Below the pieces are notes generated by a model. It worked only from the letters and a program-made list of their open reading frames with translations, was not told the origin of the DNA and did not search any database. Source: Chondrosia reniformis (Eukaryota > Porifera > Demospongiae > Chondrillida > Chondrillidae). From it: DNA of 64,000 nt. The position numbers and the translations under genes were made by a program. Shown in pieces: positions 10,472 through 27,393 of the stretch; position 1 is the stretch's first letter; each line of letters opens with the position of its first letter. The DNA lies in assembly GCA_947172415.1 (NCBI GenBank), contig OX359202.1, positions 436,501 through 500,500 of the forward strand. Direction: 5' to 3'.

Positions 10472-11776
10472 ATGGCGCTCCCTAGCAGGCCTGAGGATGC
10501 CATAAGATCAGTCATATTCCAACCATGGGAATCCAAACAGCAGTGGGAGGCGAGAATACAATTTATAGAAGATCATTTAGAGAGATATCCCTTTGAAAAG
10601 TTAACTAGTTTGTCAATGGTCTGGGCTAACATGAACTTTTTGCGGTGTCGATACCCGCCAGAAACCGAAGCGCTTGTAAGCAGCTACCCTTTGCCTAGGC
10701 AGCCTAGAAGACGAAACCTACAAGGAAATGTCTTTTATTTTGACAGGGTAAATGCTGAGAATGATTTATCGGAGGATGACGATAGGTTTTCTCAAGTAAG
10801 TTTAATGATCGATACTGCGCGAAAGAAATCGGAAGCCCGTTTGGATATGATCCCAGAGTCTGCCAAGGAGGTCTTTAAAAAGTCGGAATCGTTGCTTGAA
10901 ATCCCAGCGGCTACCAAGGAGGTCTTTAAAAAGTCGGAATCGTTGCTTGAAATCCCAGTGGCTGCAAGGGAGGTCTTTAAAAAGTTGGACCTCTCCTGGT
11001 TACAGAGATACCTTTCTGGGCACATAGAAGACCATCCAGTCTGCGTCATCACCAATATATTTGACAAGCATAAAATCAGTCTGGATTTGCCAATCAAAGA
11101 AGTGATAGATGAAAATGATGTGAGCATGTATCAGGTATGTCTGTTGGTCGATGATCAGTTGGTAGCGAAGGGGGAGGTATGTGACACTAAGAAGACGGCC
11201 AAGAGATCAGCAGCCGACAAATTTGTGGCCATTTTGAAACAAGCAATGCAGTCTGGGACTCTGAACGATCTAGTTAACCCCCAGATGGTAGAGATGGTCC
11301 AAGAGATAGATTTGGTGTCGTCACAATCACGTTCACCAGTTGGAGGAAAGGGACGCGAGATGCTTCAGAATATGGGATGGAAGGCAGACACATATCTTGG
11401 TGGTGGGAAGGAGGGAATGCCCACTCCAGATCTACCAGTTGGAAATGTAATGAAATGTGGGCTTGGATACGGCAATGTATCCAGAATAGAGCCTCAAGCG
11501 ATTAGAGAAAAATTGATAAATTTTCTCCAATCAGACAGCAACTCGCTTTGCTTTCCCACCTCCCTGTCAAACGAGGACCGACGTTTGGTCCACCATCTTG
11601 CCCAGGAGGTTGGTCTGGCTCACAAGGCCTATGGATCATCAGAGAATCGGCAGATTGTAATCACTAAAAAAACCCTCTCAAAAGATGTCACCACCCCCTC
11701 TCTCCCCAGTAATGATGCACGTGGATATATAAACAGTGAATTCTTTAAAGCCAAAAAACCTAAATATTCCTCATAA
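10472..11776 (+). CDS. NKRF: NKRF homologue (XTBD - dsRBD - G-patch - R3H), single exon
   Basis: Intronless, ~434 residues. Residues ~10-95 match the XRN2-binding (XTBD) pattern, with W..R..F...L followed by LTSLSMVWANMNFLRCRYP. A dsRNA-binding domain follows at ~187-255 (ends DTKKTAKRSAADKFVAIL), a G-patch at ~294-334 (LQNMGWKADTYLGGGKEG ... CGLGYG) and an R3H domain at ~349-400 (LSNEDRRLVHHLAQEVGL). The dsRBD, G-patch and R3H order and the ERxxxHxxAxxxGL-type helix are those of NKRF, an XRN2 cofactor in rRNA processing. Vertebrate NKRF is ~690 residues; this form is shorter. A tandem 17-residue repeat sits between XTBD and dsRBD. An upstream in-frame ATG at 10463 is possible; 10472 was chosen for its AAAATGGCG context. 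Confidence 0.85.
   Translation: MALPSRPEDAIRSVIFQPWESKQQWEARIQFIEDHLERYPFEKLTSLSMVWANMNFLRCRYPPETEALVSSYPLPRQPRRRNLQGNVFYFDRVNAENDLSEDDDRFSQVSLMIDTARKKSEARLDMIPESAKEVFKKSESLLEIPAATKEVFKKSESLLEIPVAAREVFKKLDLSWLQRYLSGHIEDHPVCVITNIFDKHKISLDLPIKEVIDENDVSMYQVCLLVDDQLVAKGEVCDTKKTAKRSAADKFVAILKQAMQSGTLNDLVNPQMVEMVQEIDLVSSQSRSPVGGKGREMLQNMGWKADTYLGGGKEGMPTPDLPVGNVMKCGLGYGNVSRIEPQAIREKLINFLQSDSNSLCFPTSLSNEDRRLVHHLAQEVGLAHKAYGSSENRQIVITKKTLSKDVTTPSLPSNDARGYINSEFFKAKKPKYSS
10849..10983 (+). repeat. In-frame 51-bp tandem repeat inside NKRF
   Basis: Two full units and one partial encode IPESAKEVFKKSESLLE, IPAATKEVFKKSESLLE and IPVAAREVFKK. Near-identical DNA indicates a recent duplication of a charged linker. 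Confidence 0.9.
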
Positions 11777-11841
11777 TTTTATTTTTGTATTGTATTGTGT
11801 ATGTCAACTTAGCATGTGTAACTTTGTATCATTACACTACA

Positions 11842-12994
11842 TTAAGTGTATGTTCTAAGTGCTCTTATGTATTGTATGTTTAGTTTAAAAGGGCCGTCAG
11901 TTTTGTCAGCTAAAAGTAGACCGAATGTCGTAATATTCTGTAAGGGCAGCTCCATTTCGTTGTCTTGAAGGTAACCGCGATGAGTGAGTAGAAACTCAGA
12001 AAAAGGAATCTGAAAAACAGAAGAAAGACAACTACTATTATGCCATCTCTACTTAGAGAGTACTACCGTAACCCTCACAGTCTGCCTCACCTCCACCCTC
12101 ACAGTCTACCTCACCTCCACCCTCACAGTCTACCTCACCTCCACCCTCACAGTCTACCTCACCTCCACCCTCACAGTCTACCTCACCTCCACCCTCACAG
12201 TCTACCTCACCTCCACCCTCACAGTCTTTCCCACCCACATAGTCTGCTCACTCTAATGGTCTCCCAGAGGGGCCCTCCTCTCGTGTACAAAATGTACTGC
12301 CATATGTCATCCTTCCTAGCCAGTCCATCCGCCTGGATATTGAATATGTATGGCCGACCATCCCCTTGAATGCACAGCTCAATGAGATTGTACTCGTACA
12401 GGTCCATCAACCCACTGTCCCAGAAACTCTTCTACTGAGAACAGGAGGGTTACATGTGCACAGAAAACAGAGTCTAATATTGTAAGGGGTTTTCCCCAGA
12501 GAGGCTACCTTATTTGGCTTTGATCTTATGGCTGCATAGCCACTATACAGAAGGTCACTTGTCTTTGGTATCCGTGGCGACAGCTCTCCACTAAAAGTTG
12601 CATAACCTGAACACAAGAGATGAACCAAGTGATTTCTCTCCATATCCCCACTCTACTCAATAGCTGTATACTATGAATAATACATAATATAATCGCATGC
12701 ATATGTACAATAATATTGCATACATATACACATTAATACTTGCATGCATTAATACTGATTATAATTGCATACATACGCATTCGTGTGTGTAATGGTATAA
12801 TTAATACCGTGTGGTGAATGTTCAAACGTGGCACTAGAGAGGCCGGCAAAGTCTTTATCACAAATGCAATTCCATTGTTTCATAGTTTCCGGTTTTCTAA
12901 AATCCCACAGAATAATTTGTTCCAATTTGTTCATTTCCAAGAGGGAGCTTGCCCGCTTAACTTCAGAAATGTACTTTCTCAGAGCAGACAGCAT
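11842..12994 (-). CDS. NDUFAF1: NDUFAF1 (CIA30) homologue, complex I assembly factor (4 exons)
   Basis: Exons 12808-12994, 12509-12606, 12252-12431 and 11842-12009 total 633 bp (210 residues) and join in frame. The CIA30 domain shows LIELCIQGDGRPYIFNIQA, then YILYTRGGPLWETI, then IPFSEFLLTHRG and LLLADKTDGPFKLNIQYI; these align with human NDUFAF1 as remembered. The protein acts in the mitochondrial matrix/inner membrane in assembly of respiratory complex I. It is shorter at the N-terminus than the human protein, and no long transit peptide is obvious from MLSALRKYISEVKRAS, so an upstream exon is possible. The intron before the last exon carries a 24 bp minisatellite. The gene is divergent from CRLS1 by 48 bp. 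Confidence 0.87.
12074..12234. repeat. 24-bp minisatellite (~6 copies) in NDUFAF1 intron
   Basis: The unit is CCCTCACAGTCTACCTCACCTCCA on plus. On the sense strand every copy carries GTGAGG; the array begins soon after the real donor GTGAGC (12251-12246). Confidence 0.9.
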
Positions 12995-13042
12995 TGCGAT
13001 TATTTATCACTGTTTGCGATACTCTTAGTTTTCGTCGTGTCA

Positions 13043-14799
13043 ATGTGTGTTCCCGGCCGATTACTGTTGAGGTACACTGCGCTATCGTCTCAGTGCAATG
13101 TTCTCCTCTCCTGCCGCGCCTGCCGCGCCTGCTGCTCTTGTTTTGGGATTCACTTCCCTCTCTACGAAAAGATTAGCAAACTGCACTCGATCTCTCCAGT
13201 GTGCTCTACATATGTGCAACTGAACGCGAGATCTTTGATAAGTCAACGGCTAGTGATCGAACAGAGAAGATTACTAGCGTCACCATCAGACGGAAAAGAT
13301 TCCGGAAGCAGCAACTCCTTTGAAAAGGTCTGACATGTGCATTTTTAAAATCTTAAGCACCATTTTAATTTCCTATATGGTCGACATCGATATCAATACA
13401 AGACTAAGCAAAAATACAGTTTTCCTAAACCAATTACTTAGGGAAAACCTGTATTTTTGTGTATATGTATTTGTCGTAAAGGGCACGTATATTTTACAGT
13501 TTTTTTTGTGTTTTAGGAGAATATTTGGACCATTCCTAATATGCTCTCGAGTTTACGTATTCTTTCTTCTCCTGTCCTGGGATGGCTTGTTTTGCAGGAA
13601 AACTTTGGTGTGGCTATTGCACTCTTTGCTGCTATGGGGGCTACAGATGTTGTAAGCACATGACTATCACATGACAGTCATGTGATCATGACCTGATAGT
13701 CACGTGACACCGTTTATACATAGTTGGATGGCTATATAGCAAGACGGTTCCCAAGCCAGTCCTCTTTTCTGGGCAGTGTTTTGGACCCCTTAGCAGACAA
13801 GCTACTCATTTCAATATTATTCATAGTCCTCACTAAAACTGGACACATACCGTGTAAGCATTTCTCTTTGTCAAAATGGAGGTGGTGTTGAATCAGTTAT
13901 ATTTTGCTTGCTTAGTACTCCTGACTGGCGTGATTCTTGGTCGAGATGCACTGCTAGTGACTGGGGCCTTTTATTTACGTTACATAACACTCCCACCTCC
14001 TGTAAGTGCCATATCCCGGTGCCACACCCACAAATGTATTCTTTGTTTTCTGACATGTAGGTGACTTGGTCAAAGTATTGGGACATACAGAGGTCTACGT
14101 TACAAGTGACACCATCTTTAATTAGTAAGGTACGTATGTAAGTGTGTGGATATAGGGAGACTTGCTAGGGTTCAAAGGTTATTTATCATAACCCACAACG
14201 CATAATTATGAGCAATGATTAGTATATCACAGAGATTCCAGTAGTAACCCTCAGAGTAGAGATGGCAATAACTGTAAGCCTGCATATTGTATATACATTC
14301 TGTATCACAAAGCAGTAATGTATGGCTGTACATGTCATATTCACTACTGATTCTTTGTACTGTGTTAGGCTAACACAACCCTTCAGATATCCCTGGTGTT
14401 CCTGACTCTGGCCAGTATTGTACTGGGTCATCATCATCATGCAGCACTGCAAGTCATGTGGTAAGCCTTTAGGCCAACATTAGCCAGCAGGTACAACTGG
14501 ACCAGTAGGTATCACATGCTGTACATGACATATGTGGTCAGTGGAGCAGAAGAAAGAGAAGACTCTTGTATCCTCATCCAAAGCTCTCACTGGTTTAGTT
14601 CCCTATAGGCCTTTTACTGTAGATAGATATAGTATGGAAGAAAATGGTGTTTAAGATTATTCATAGTTCTATTTGACATGCTTCCTGTAGGTACTTGACT
14701 GGATTCACAACAGTTGTATCCGGTGCTAGCTACTTCTGGAGGAGGGAAGGATTTAAGATTCTCAAATACAAACAAAACCAAAAACACACGAAATACTAA
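13043..14799 (+). CDS. CRLS1: CRLS1 homologue, cardiolipin synthase (7 exons)
   Basis: Exons 13043-13327, 13517-13651, 13724-13853, 13916-14001, 14061-14129, 14369-14460 and 14691-14799 total 906 bp, giving 301 residues, the length I recall for the human enzyme. The CDP-alcohol phosphatidyltransferase signature spans the exon 2/3 junction: [11 protein letters not shown], then [10 protein letters not shown], with all Asp residues present. Downstream, [20 protein letters not shown] and RYITLPPP match CRLS1. The enzyme joins CDP-diacylglycerol and phosphatidylglycerol to cardiolipin in the mitochondrial inner membrane. The N-terminal ~90 residues are basic, Cys/Ser-rich and probably a transit region. 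The 3' end converges on L2HGDH with only 15 bp between stop codons. Confidence 0.92.
14541..14670 (-). repeat. Dispersed repeat family E copy
   Basis: Contains the reverse-strand core (AAAGCTCTCAC, GTTCCCTATAGGCC). It lies in CRLS1 intron 6. Confidence 0.6.
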
Positions 14800-14814
14800 G
14801 TTTCGTTTGAAGTT

Positions 14815-17757
14815 TTATTTGTTTTGTAAACTAAATCTGTTTTCTGCCTTGTCAGCAATCATCTTAGCAATCGCTAGTGAGGAGGTAGCACCGGGAGACG
14901 GTGCATTACGAACATGAAGGATTCGCTCTCCCAAGTGACCGCTTCCACTATCAAACACAAAATCCTCAACCAGGTGTCCATCACTGTCCATTGCCTGAGC
15001 TCGTACTCCAGTTGGACCCCTTTATATAAAGAGAACTTATATGTAGTTACAACACAGTATAACCTCTCAGTACGCACCCCTCCCACTGGAGATGGGCTGG
15101 CTCATTTTATTATCAGCTTGTTCTGATGACTAAATCACCACTAATTAGTGTTACTTATATAATTAGTTGCAGGTTGAATAGGAGGGGAAACATGAATGGA
15201 GCATTGCTGTGGCAATTGTAGCTCAGTGGCAGAGCACTGGTGGTCATAACCAGCTGTATATAGGACACTAAATAAATGGCTGTTCACAAACCTCTCCACA
15301 TCCTTCACAGTTATCTCTGGAATGTATCGCTGCAACTGCCTCACTTGAGCTCGCATTACCAAGCTTCTATAAAACTCACCCAGCCCAAACCTCCAGTACT
15401 TCCACATCAGCTTTTGTAGCCCGCTGCAGAATCAACATCATTGCATACATGAACAATCTATTTTCCTAAAAACATGGCTGACATCAGTATGAGTCTAATA
15501 ATATGTTTGGAATAGACTGCATTCTTAGAGCTATTACTTTGGATAAGGATACAGTTTCATATCAAGTTTTCTTCCTTTTCCACTGGACCAGACAACTATT
15601 TCTGGGAATTCCACCCTTTATCATTGACCCTGGAGTCTTTGTCTTTTCTCTATATGTCTCTAAGAGCTAAATCTAGGTATCTTATACATACATGTTCCAG
15701 TATACCTCACTACAAAATATACATGTATATACACACCACACAGGAGTTGAAATTTATGTAAATTATGTTCTCTGCTGACCTAAACTTGAGTGCCTCTTTC
15801 AAATCCTTCCAATTGACATCGGACATCTTGTATCCTTCCCTTGAGAAGGCCAGCACAGCATTAGGCCCCAGCCACACCGATCCGTCCATCCTAGGGGTGA
15901 AGTGGACACCCAGGAAAGGAAATTGTGGATCAGGTACCTCGTGGAATAAGAGTTTAGAACAACATATTTCATGTCATAATTTGCATGCCTCTGGATTTAC
16001 CCCACCCACTCTTGGCAGAGTAGCTACTCATACTCTATTGTATTCAATATGGCAAGTCCTAATAAGGAAGAAACAGGTTTCTATGGCTCGACCATCTCTT
16101 TGAGTGGCTAAGGGGAGACTCTGGTTCCCATCAAGTGAACTTTTGGTCCACCCTTTGGCTCATTGTCCTCCTCAGGAGACATGAGTGGGTGGGGTTGAAT
16201 CCAGAGTTTAATGATGATGATTTCAAAATTTTAAGATTGGATTAAAATCTAAGTACTTTACAACATAGCTCATTATATTAATAGTTCATTTGTAGGTATA
16301 CCTTATTCATATGAATTGCTTACTGGATAAATGTTTCCATTTATTAGGTGTGACTTGTCCTTTTTAAGAACAAGATATTCTCCTCTGAAAGGTACAATCC
16401 GAGGGTCACCCTTACCTCCAGACAACATGCCCAGCCTATCAGAGTAAACTCCTCCGCAGGTAATCACATAATGAGACAGGACATCTGGCTGGGGATACAA
16501 ACAGTAGCCGTTAAGCAGTTGATAAACAAAAGAGCATGGCAAGTAACTAGAAGTGCATTGTAATTCATAAAAGGGGTGTGGTCAGTTGATAAAGGGGTGT
16601 GGTCAGTTGCCTGAGGGGTGTGGCCAGTTGATGAAGGGGTGTGGTCAGTTGATCAAGGGGTGTGGTCAGTTGCTTGAGGGATATGTTTGCTACTGACCTT
16701 ATTTTTGCTTGCAATGCCAACCATATCTGATCCTTTCAAGGTGAATGAAGACACTTCATGGTCAGTGTATACTGCTCCACCAGATTGAGCAAAGTCTTGT
16801 GTAAAAGAGTGTGTGACCATCCTATAGTCCACAATCCCAGTGTTGGGAGAATGGATTGCCAACTGTCCCTAAAATGGAACAGTCAGTCAGTCAAATGAGA
16901 AGTGTGGAATATCTCTTAAACAGGGTCAGTGAGGCCCACCCTACAATCATTACTGAAAGTCAGTACCCATATATAGTGTACCATCCCATAAACTGTTTCC
17001 AGGCAACACAAGCTTGACACACTTCATATAGTTGCTTACCTTACAATTTGGTTCAAGTTTAGTCAATTGAGTCTTATCAATCAGAGAAATTCCTTTTACT
17101 CCATTCTCAACTCCTCTTGCGTAAAGTTCCTTAAGTCGAGGAATTTCATCATCATCGATAGCAACAATCACTTTGCCGCATCTCTTATAGGGAATACCAT
17201 GTGTGTCGCAATACTGATACATAAGGTCCGCCCCCTGGACACAGAGCTTGGCCTTCAAAGAACCTGGTTTATAGTATATACCGCTGTGAATGACTCCACT
17301 GTTGCGCCCTGTCTGGTGGGTCCCTGCGGACAGAGAAGAACTAGGGCTGGAACCTCTTTAAGGGGAGGCAGGGGGACATTGGACCCCTTAAAAATATATG
17401 TCTTCCCCTTTTCTATATACCTCCTTGAAGGAAGTTAAATTTCTCAACTTTTAATAGAGCAAATGAATTAGGTTGGCACTCAAAATACACAGTAGAAAGT
17501 TAAACATGTCCGAGAATGCCTAATTGCCCATCACATGAATAACCCGACACACCATTTCAATGTACTCATGCAGTACCTAGTTCTTCTTCCTTCTCCATCA
17601 CCAATAGTTTGAGGTGCGGATGTCTCATGGCTAACTCTCTGGCAGTAGCCAGGCCAATTATTCCACCACCCACTATGACCACATCAAAGTGGCCCCGACT
17701 GGTCATGTGACAAACATGTGACCTAACAGAAATACGTTTATATTCCATCATACACAT
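14815..17757 (-). CDS. L2HGDH: L2HGDH homologue, L-2-hydroxyglutarate dehydrogenase (multi-exon)
   Basis: The first exon (17757 to ~17577) encodes a short leader, then [19 protein letters not shown], the FAD-binding GxGxxG-type motif, and [11 protein letters not shown]. The next exons (reverse strand) give [36 protein letters not shown] (~17041-17335), [14 protein letters not shown] (16698-16870), [19 protein letters not shown] and [10 protein letters not shown] (16300-16495), [20 protein letters not shown] (~15770-15930), [12 protein letters not shown] (15290-15405) and the end exon 14815-15019 with [11 protein letters not shown] and [20 protein letters not shown]. All are diagnostic for this mitochondrial FAD enzyme, which oxidises L-2-hydroxyglutarate to 2-oxoglutarate. 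The start could be the first ATG or the one before EYKRIS. It is divergent from DHTKD1. Confidence 0.92.
15203..15262 (+). repeat. SINE-like tRNA-derived element, truncated copy
   Basis: Shares TAGCTCAGTGGCAGAGCACT and GGTGGTCATAACCAGCTGT with the copies at 24371 and 52098, then diverges. It lies in an L2HGDH intron. Confidence 0.7.
15575..15665 (-). repeat. Dispersed repeat family E, partial copy
   Basis: Carries CTGGGAATTCCACCCTTTAT and GACCCTGGAGTCTTTGTCTT, also seen near 25.65 and 30.3 kb. Confidence 0.55.
16089..16203 (+). repeat. Dispersed repeat family F copy
   Basis: Contains GAGTGGCTAAGGGGAGACTC and GGAGACATGAGTGGGTGGGG, nearly identical to 23816-23938. Partial relatives lie near 25.1 and 55.2 kb. 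Confidence 0.75.
16566..16680. repeat. ~22-bp tandem repeat (5 copies)
   Basis: Repeats of AAGGGGTGTGGTCAGTTGAT with minor changes, in an L2HGDH intron. Confidence 0.9.
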
Positions 17758-18014
17758 GACAAATACACTTCTATAAATATTTATTCACCATTATTGTTAA
17801 CTGAGATTAATAATAAATACTTACTTTTGAATTCGCTTTAAGATTATTCTGGTCCAATTAGATGGTTCGCTTCTCTTTTGTAAGGATTGTAGGGATCCCA
17901 TTACCACTAATGTTAACGTTTATACACTGTCCAGCTCCTATATAACCGAAGGATAAAATGGCGGAGTATTAGTACGATTATTTAGCTAGATTCAGTGCGG
18001 AAGTTTGACAGGAA
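17758..18014. promoter_or_regulatory. Bidirectional promoter L2HGDH/DHTKD1
   Basis: 257 bp between divergent start codons. It includes TAAAATGGCGGAG at ~17956, a YY1/TISU-like motif whose ATG leads only to a short frame. No other gene is present. Confidence 0.5.
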
Positions 18015-24677
<6,663 letters not shown>

Positions 24678-25296
24678 CTCATTCTACCAATTAGCCTGTT
24701 TGAAATATATGAATACCCTACTTGGCACATGATATAAAGTGTATATCAGTTATTTGCATGTCATGTGTTGTACAAGTATTATTTAATGAGTAAATGCATG
24801 ACCTAGTGGAAATGAAGGAGAAGAAGAGAAGGAGGAGAAAACTATATTGTATCATCATCCAAAGCTCTCACTAAGTTTAGTTCCCAGTAGACCTTTACTC
24901 AAAAGTATGTTGAAAATGGCGTGTTAGATTATTCATATACACATAAACTGATGATCTGAAAGGCGCTGCTGGTAAAAGACAGCTAATTGCTCTTACTAAA
25001 ACCACTGTCCATTTTAAACTTTTATCACAACATTCCAGTATCTAGAAAAAATAGGGGAACTTCAAGATCTAAAGCCGATCTTAAAGCATTGATATCATCA
25101 TCATCATTGAACTCTGGATATTACCCCTGCCCACTCATGTCCTCTGAGGAGCACAATTATTCCAGTGTCTACATACGTATAATATTCAGTATTGGTTGTA
25201 TAAGCAGTATATAGTGTAGTTGAGTCAGCTTAATAGTGTATCTTTATAAGCAGTAGAAACTAGCTTATGTCTGGTGATGGTACTTTAGAAGAATTA
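24678..25296. other. Convergent intergenic region with repeats
   Basis: Between DHTKD1 and the countin-like gene. It holds a reverse family E copy (~24811-24940) and a reverse partial family F copy (~25070-25160). No gene is seen. Confidence 0.55.
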
Positions 25297-27260
25297 CTAT
25301 CCAGTGATGGTAAAGGTACAATTTGCCTGGTCGTAGATTTGGCTATGAGGATGCTTGCTGCCGCATTCTCCATTGCACAAAGCTGCAGTTAAAAAATAAT
25401 TACAGCTTACAAATAGGAATATCATGTCATTAGGTTAAGCATGTTTGCAGTCTTTATTTATTTTGTTTAAATTTTTATTTTTAACAGGAAAAAATAAATA
25501 GCTATAGTCTTCCAGGGGGTCCTGTGCAAGGATTACAACATATATACGTCTATAATGGTCACATCATGTGACTTGTATGTGTCAGCCAATATTATCTATC
25601 ATGAGCCAAAGATTTACAGAAGATCAAGATGAAGAAAAAGACAAAGACTCCCAGGATCACTGATGAAGGGTGGAATTCCCAGAAATGGCTGTCTGACCCA
25701 GTGGAGAAGAAGATGAAAGAAGGGAAAAGAAGGAAGAAAAGACTCCTGTATCTTCATTTAAAGCTCTCTTCAGGTTTAGTTCCCCTATAGGCTCTTTTAC
25801 AGAATAGGCATATAGCATGTAGGAAAATGGTATCTTAGATTTTCATGAATGAGAAGCTTGCATCATTCAGCTGATGAGGGCATGCAAACCAGACCTACCT
25901 ATGCTGGCATTGTATAACCCTGGCAACCACATTTCACAGGGCTCCTGGCTTGGGTCACATGGGTTGGTCTTGAGAGAAATCTGCTGGCCATAGGTTCCTG
26001 GAGCTTGCTCTTCATTCAGAAAATAATCTCCTACACGTCATTACCAAGTAATAGATGATGCTTTTACTGACAATCAGTGGAATATAAGTGTGTTTTGAAT
26101 CAACCTAACTATTTTGGCTTCACTTCTTGTTTACTTTATCATTTATTCACAAACACTTGTATAGTATTATACACTAAAACACAAGTCTTACCCTACAGCA
26201 TGTGCTTATTTTATTATGGGGTCAGTTTCAATTAAAGACTTACCAACTGGGAAGCCATCAACTGTACCGATGTTAATGCCTATTTCTCCTGTTCCTGTTC
26301 CATGTACAGTCTTGTAGGTTAATTTGAATATAAATTGAGATCCTAGTACATGCAATGGAAAGTCCACTTGAAGCAGTCACATAATCTCTAAGCCTACTAA
26401 CTCTTTAGATTACCTTGCGGTCCCTTCTCAGGAGAAACAGTAAAGGAAATGATTTTAGCATCACCATCGTCTTTGAATGGACAGAGCTTTAGCAGTTCAC
26501 AGTAGTAGATAGGATCCAGATCAGCTCTGCATGCGAATAAGCATTAGAAAAATAAATACATTCTGTACTAAGAACAGTAACACACATAATTAGGAAAGGG
26601 TCTGGCTCCGTGAGACTAGCCTAGGGTCAAGTATAAATTTGGCCACCAGTTTATTGGTGGCTAGCTGGCTGGGGGGTGGAGCATCAGCTGGGGGGTGGAG
26701 CATCAGCTGGGGGGTGGAGCATCAGCTGGGGGCCTATGTTTCATAACTGACCCAGGGGTGACAGGAGAACAGAAGCTAAATATAAGGCCTACGTTGAATG
26801 TCTCACTTTTTGATGATATCAATGAACGCCTCAATTCCAGCAATGGAGCAAACAATATCACAGATATCTCCGACTAGAGTACTGTTAACCTTTTCAGCTA
26901 ACTTTCCGCACAATTCGGAACATGATCCGATGACTCCAGCATCTATACGGATGGATGTATTGGGACTATGTGGCAGAATGACGAACGACGCGCCAAACAT
27001 TTCGACTTACTCAAAATGATGTTTAGCAATTGGTTAAGTGCTTGCGTTGCAAAGTCAATACAAAAGCTGCATTCATCATTTGGTGAAGCGACTGATATTG
27101 GCTTCAGGACGGGCTTCGCTACCTCCAGCTTCAGCCACGTGCGTTGTGCAAAGCTGTTAGTTAAGAGAAGCGAGACAATCAGCAGAACCTGGATTAAGAG
27201 AGAGACGTAAGATGTGTCAGATAATGCTTCAGTTTCAATCTTAACAATCATCACCTTCAT
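25297..27260 (-). CDS. Secreted saposin-B/countin-like protein (6 exons)
   Basis: Exons 27011-27260, 26807-26942, 26414-26526, 26244-26342, 25899-26030 and 25297-25382 join in frame. The N-terminus has a hydrophobic signal/anchor (LLIQVLLIVSLLLTNSFA). A saposin-type six-cysteine domain follows (ECSFC, CSELC and CDIVC pairs). Exon 3 gives ADLDPIYYCELLKLCPFKDD and ISFTVSPEKGPQ, then a beta-rich part with GTGTGEIGINIGTVDG. The C-terminus is Cys-rich: LCNGECGSKHPHSQIYDQAN and C. This layout recalls countin-type proteins, named for the Dictyostelium group-size factor; the name rests on memory and needs a database search. It is likely secreted or lysosomal. It is divergent from TTC8; the start codons are 133 bp apart. 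Confidence 0.65.
25617..25845 (-). repeat. Dispersed repeat family E copy, long
   Basis: Contains GACTCCCAGGATCACTGATG, GGTGGAATTCCCAGAAA and GGTTTAGTTCCCCTATAGGC. It lies in the last intron of the countin-like gene. Confidence 0.65.
26593..26619. repeat. Solo end of MITE family A
   Basis: AAAGGGTCTGGCTCCGTGAG plus ACTAG matches the family A right-end consensus. No partner arm was found nearby. Confidence 0.4.
26657..26732. repeat. ~20-bp tandem repeat GCTGGGGGGTGGAGCATCA (3-4 copies)
   Basis: Direct repeats in intron 2 of the countin-like gene, upstream of exon 3 on the sense strand. Confidence 0.85.
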
Positions 27261-27393
27261 TGCTCAGTCTTTTCCAGAATCATGTGATTGGAACATGCGA
27301 TGCGTGCGGTGGGCTTGGTTTTCTTAATCTAAATGCTCCAGTGGGCGGAGGAGGGGGCGTAAGATCCTCCTCGGATAGGTCTACTTATATAAA

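Noticed and set aside
12040-12369. Ser/Leu/Pro/His-rich repeat frame (and its reverse, VDCEGGGE-type)
   Set aside because: The 24-bp minisatellite lies in an NDUFAF1 intron; the flanking exons encode the CIA30 domain on the minus strand.
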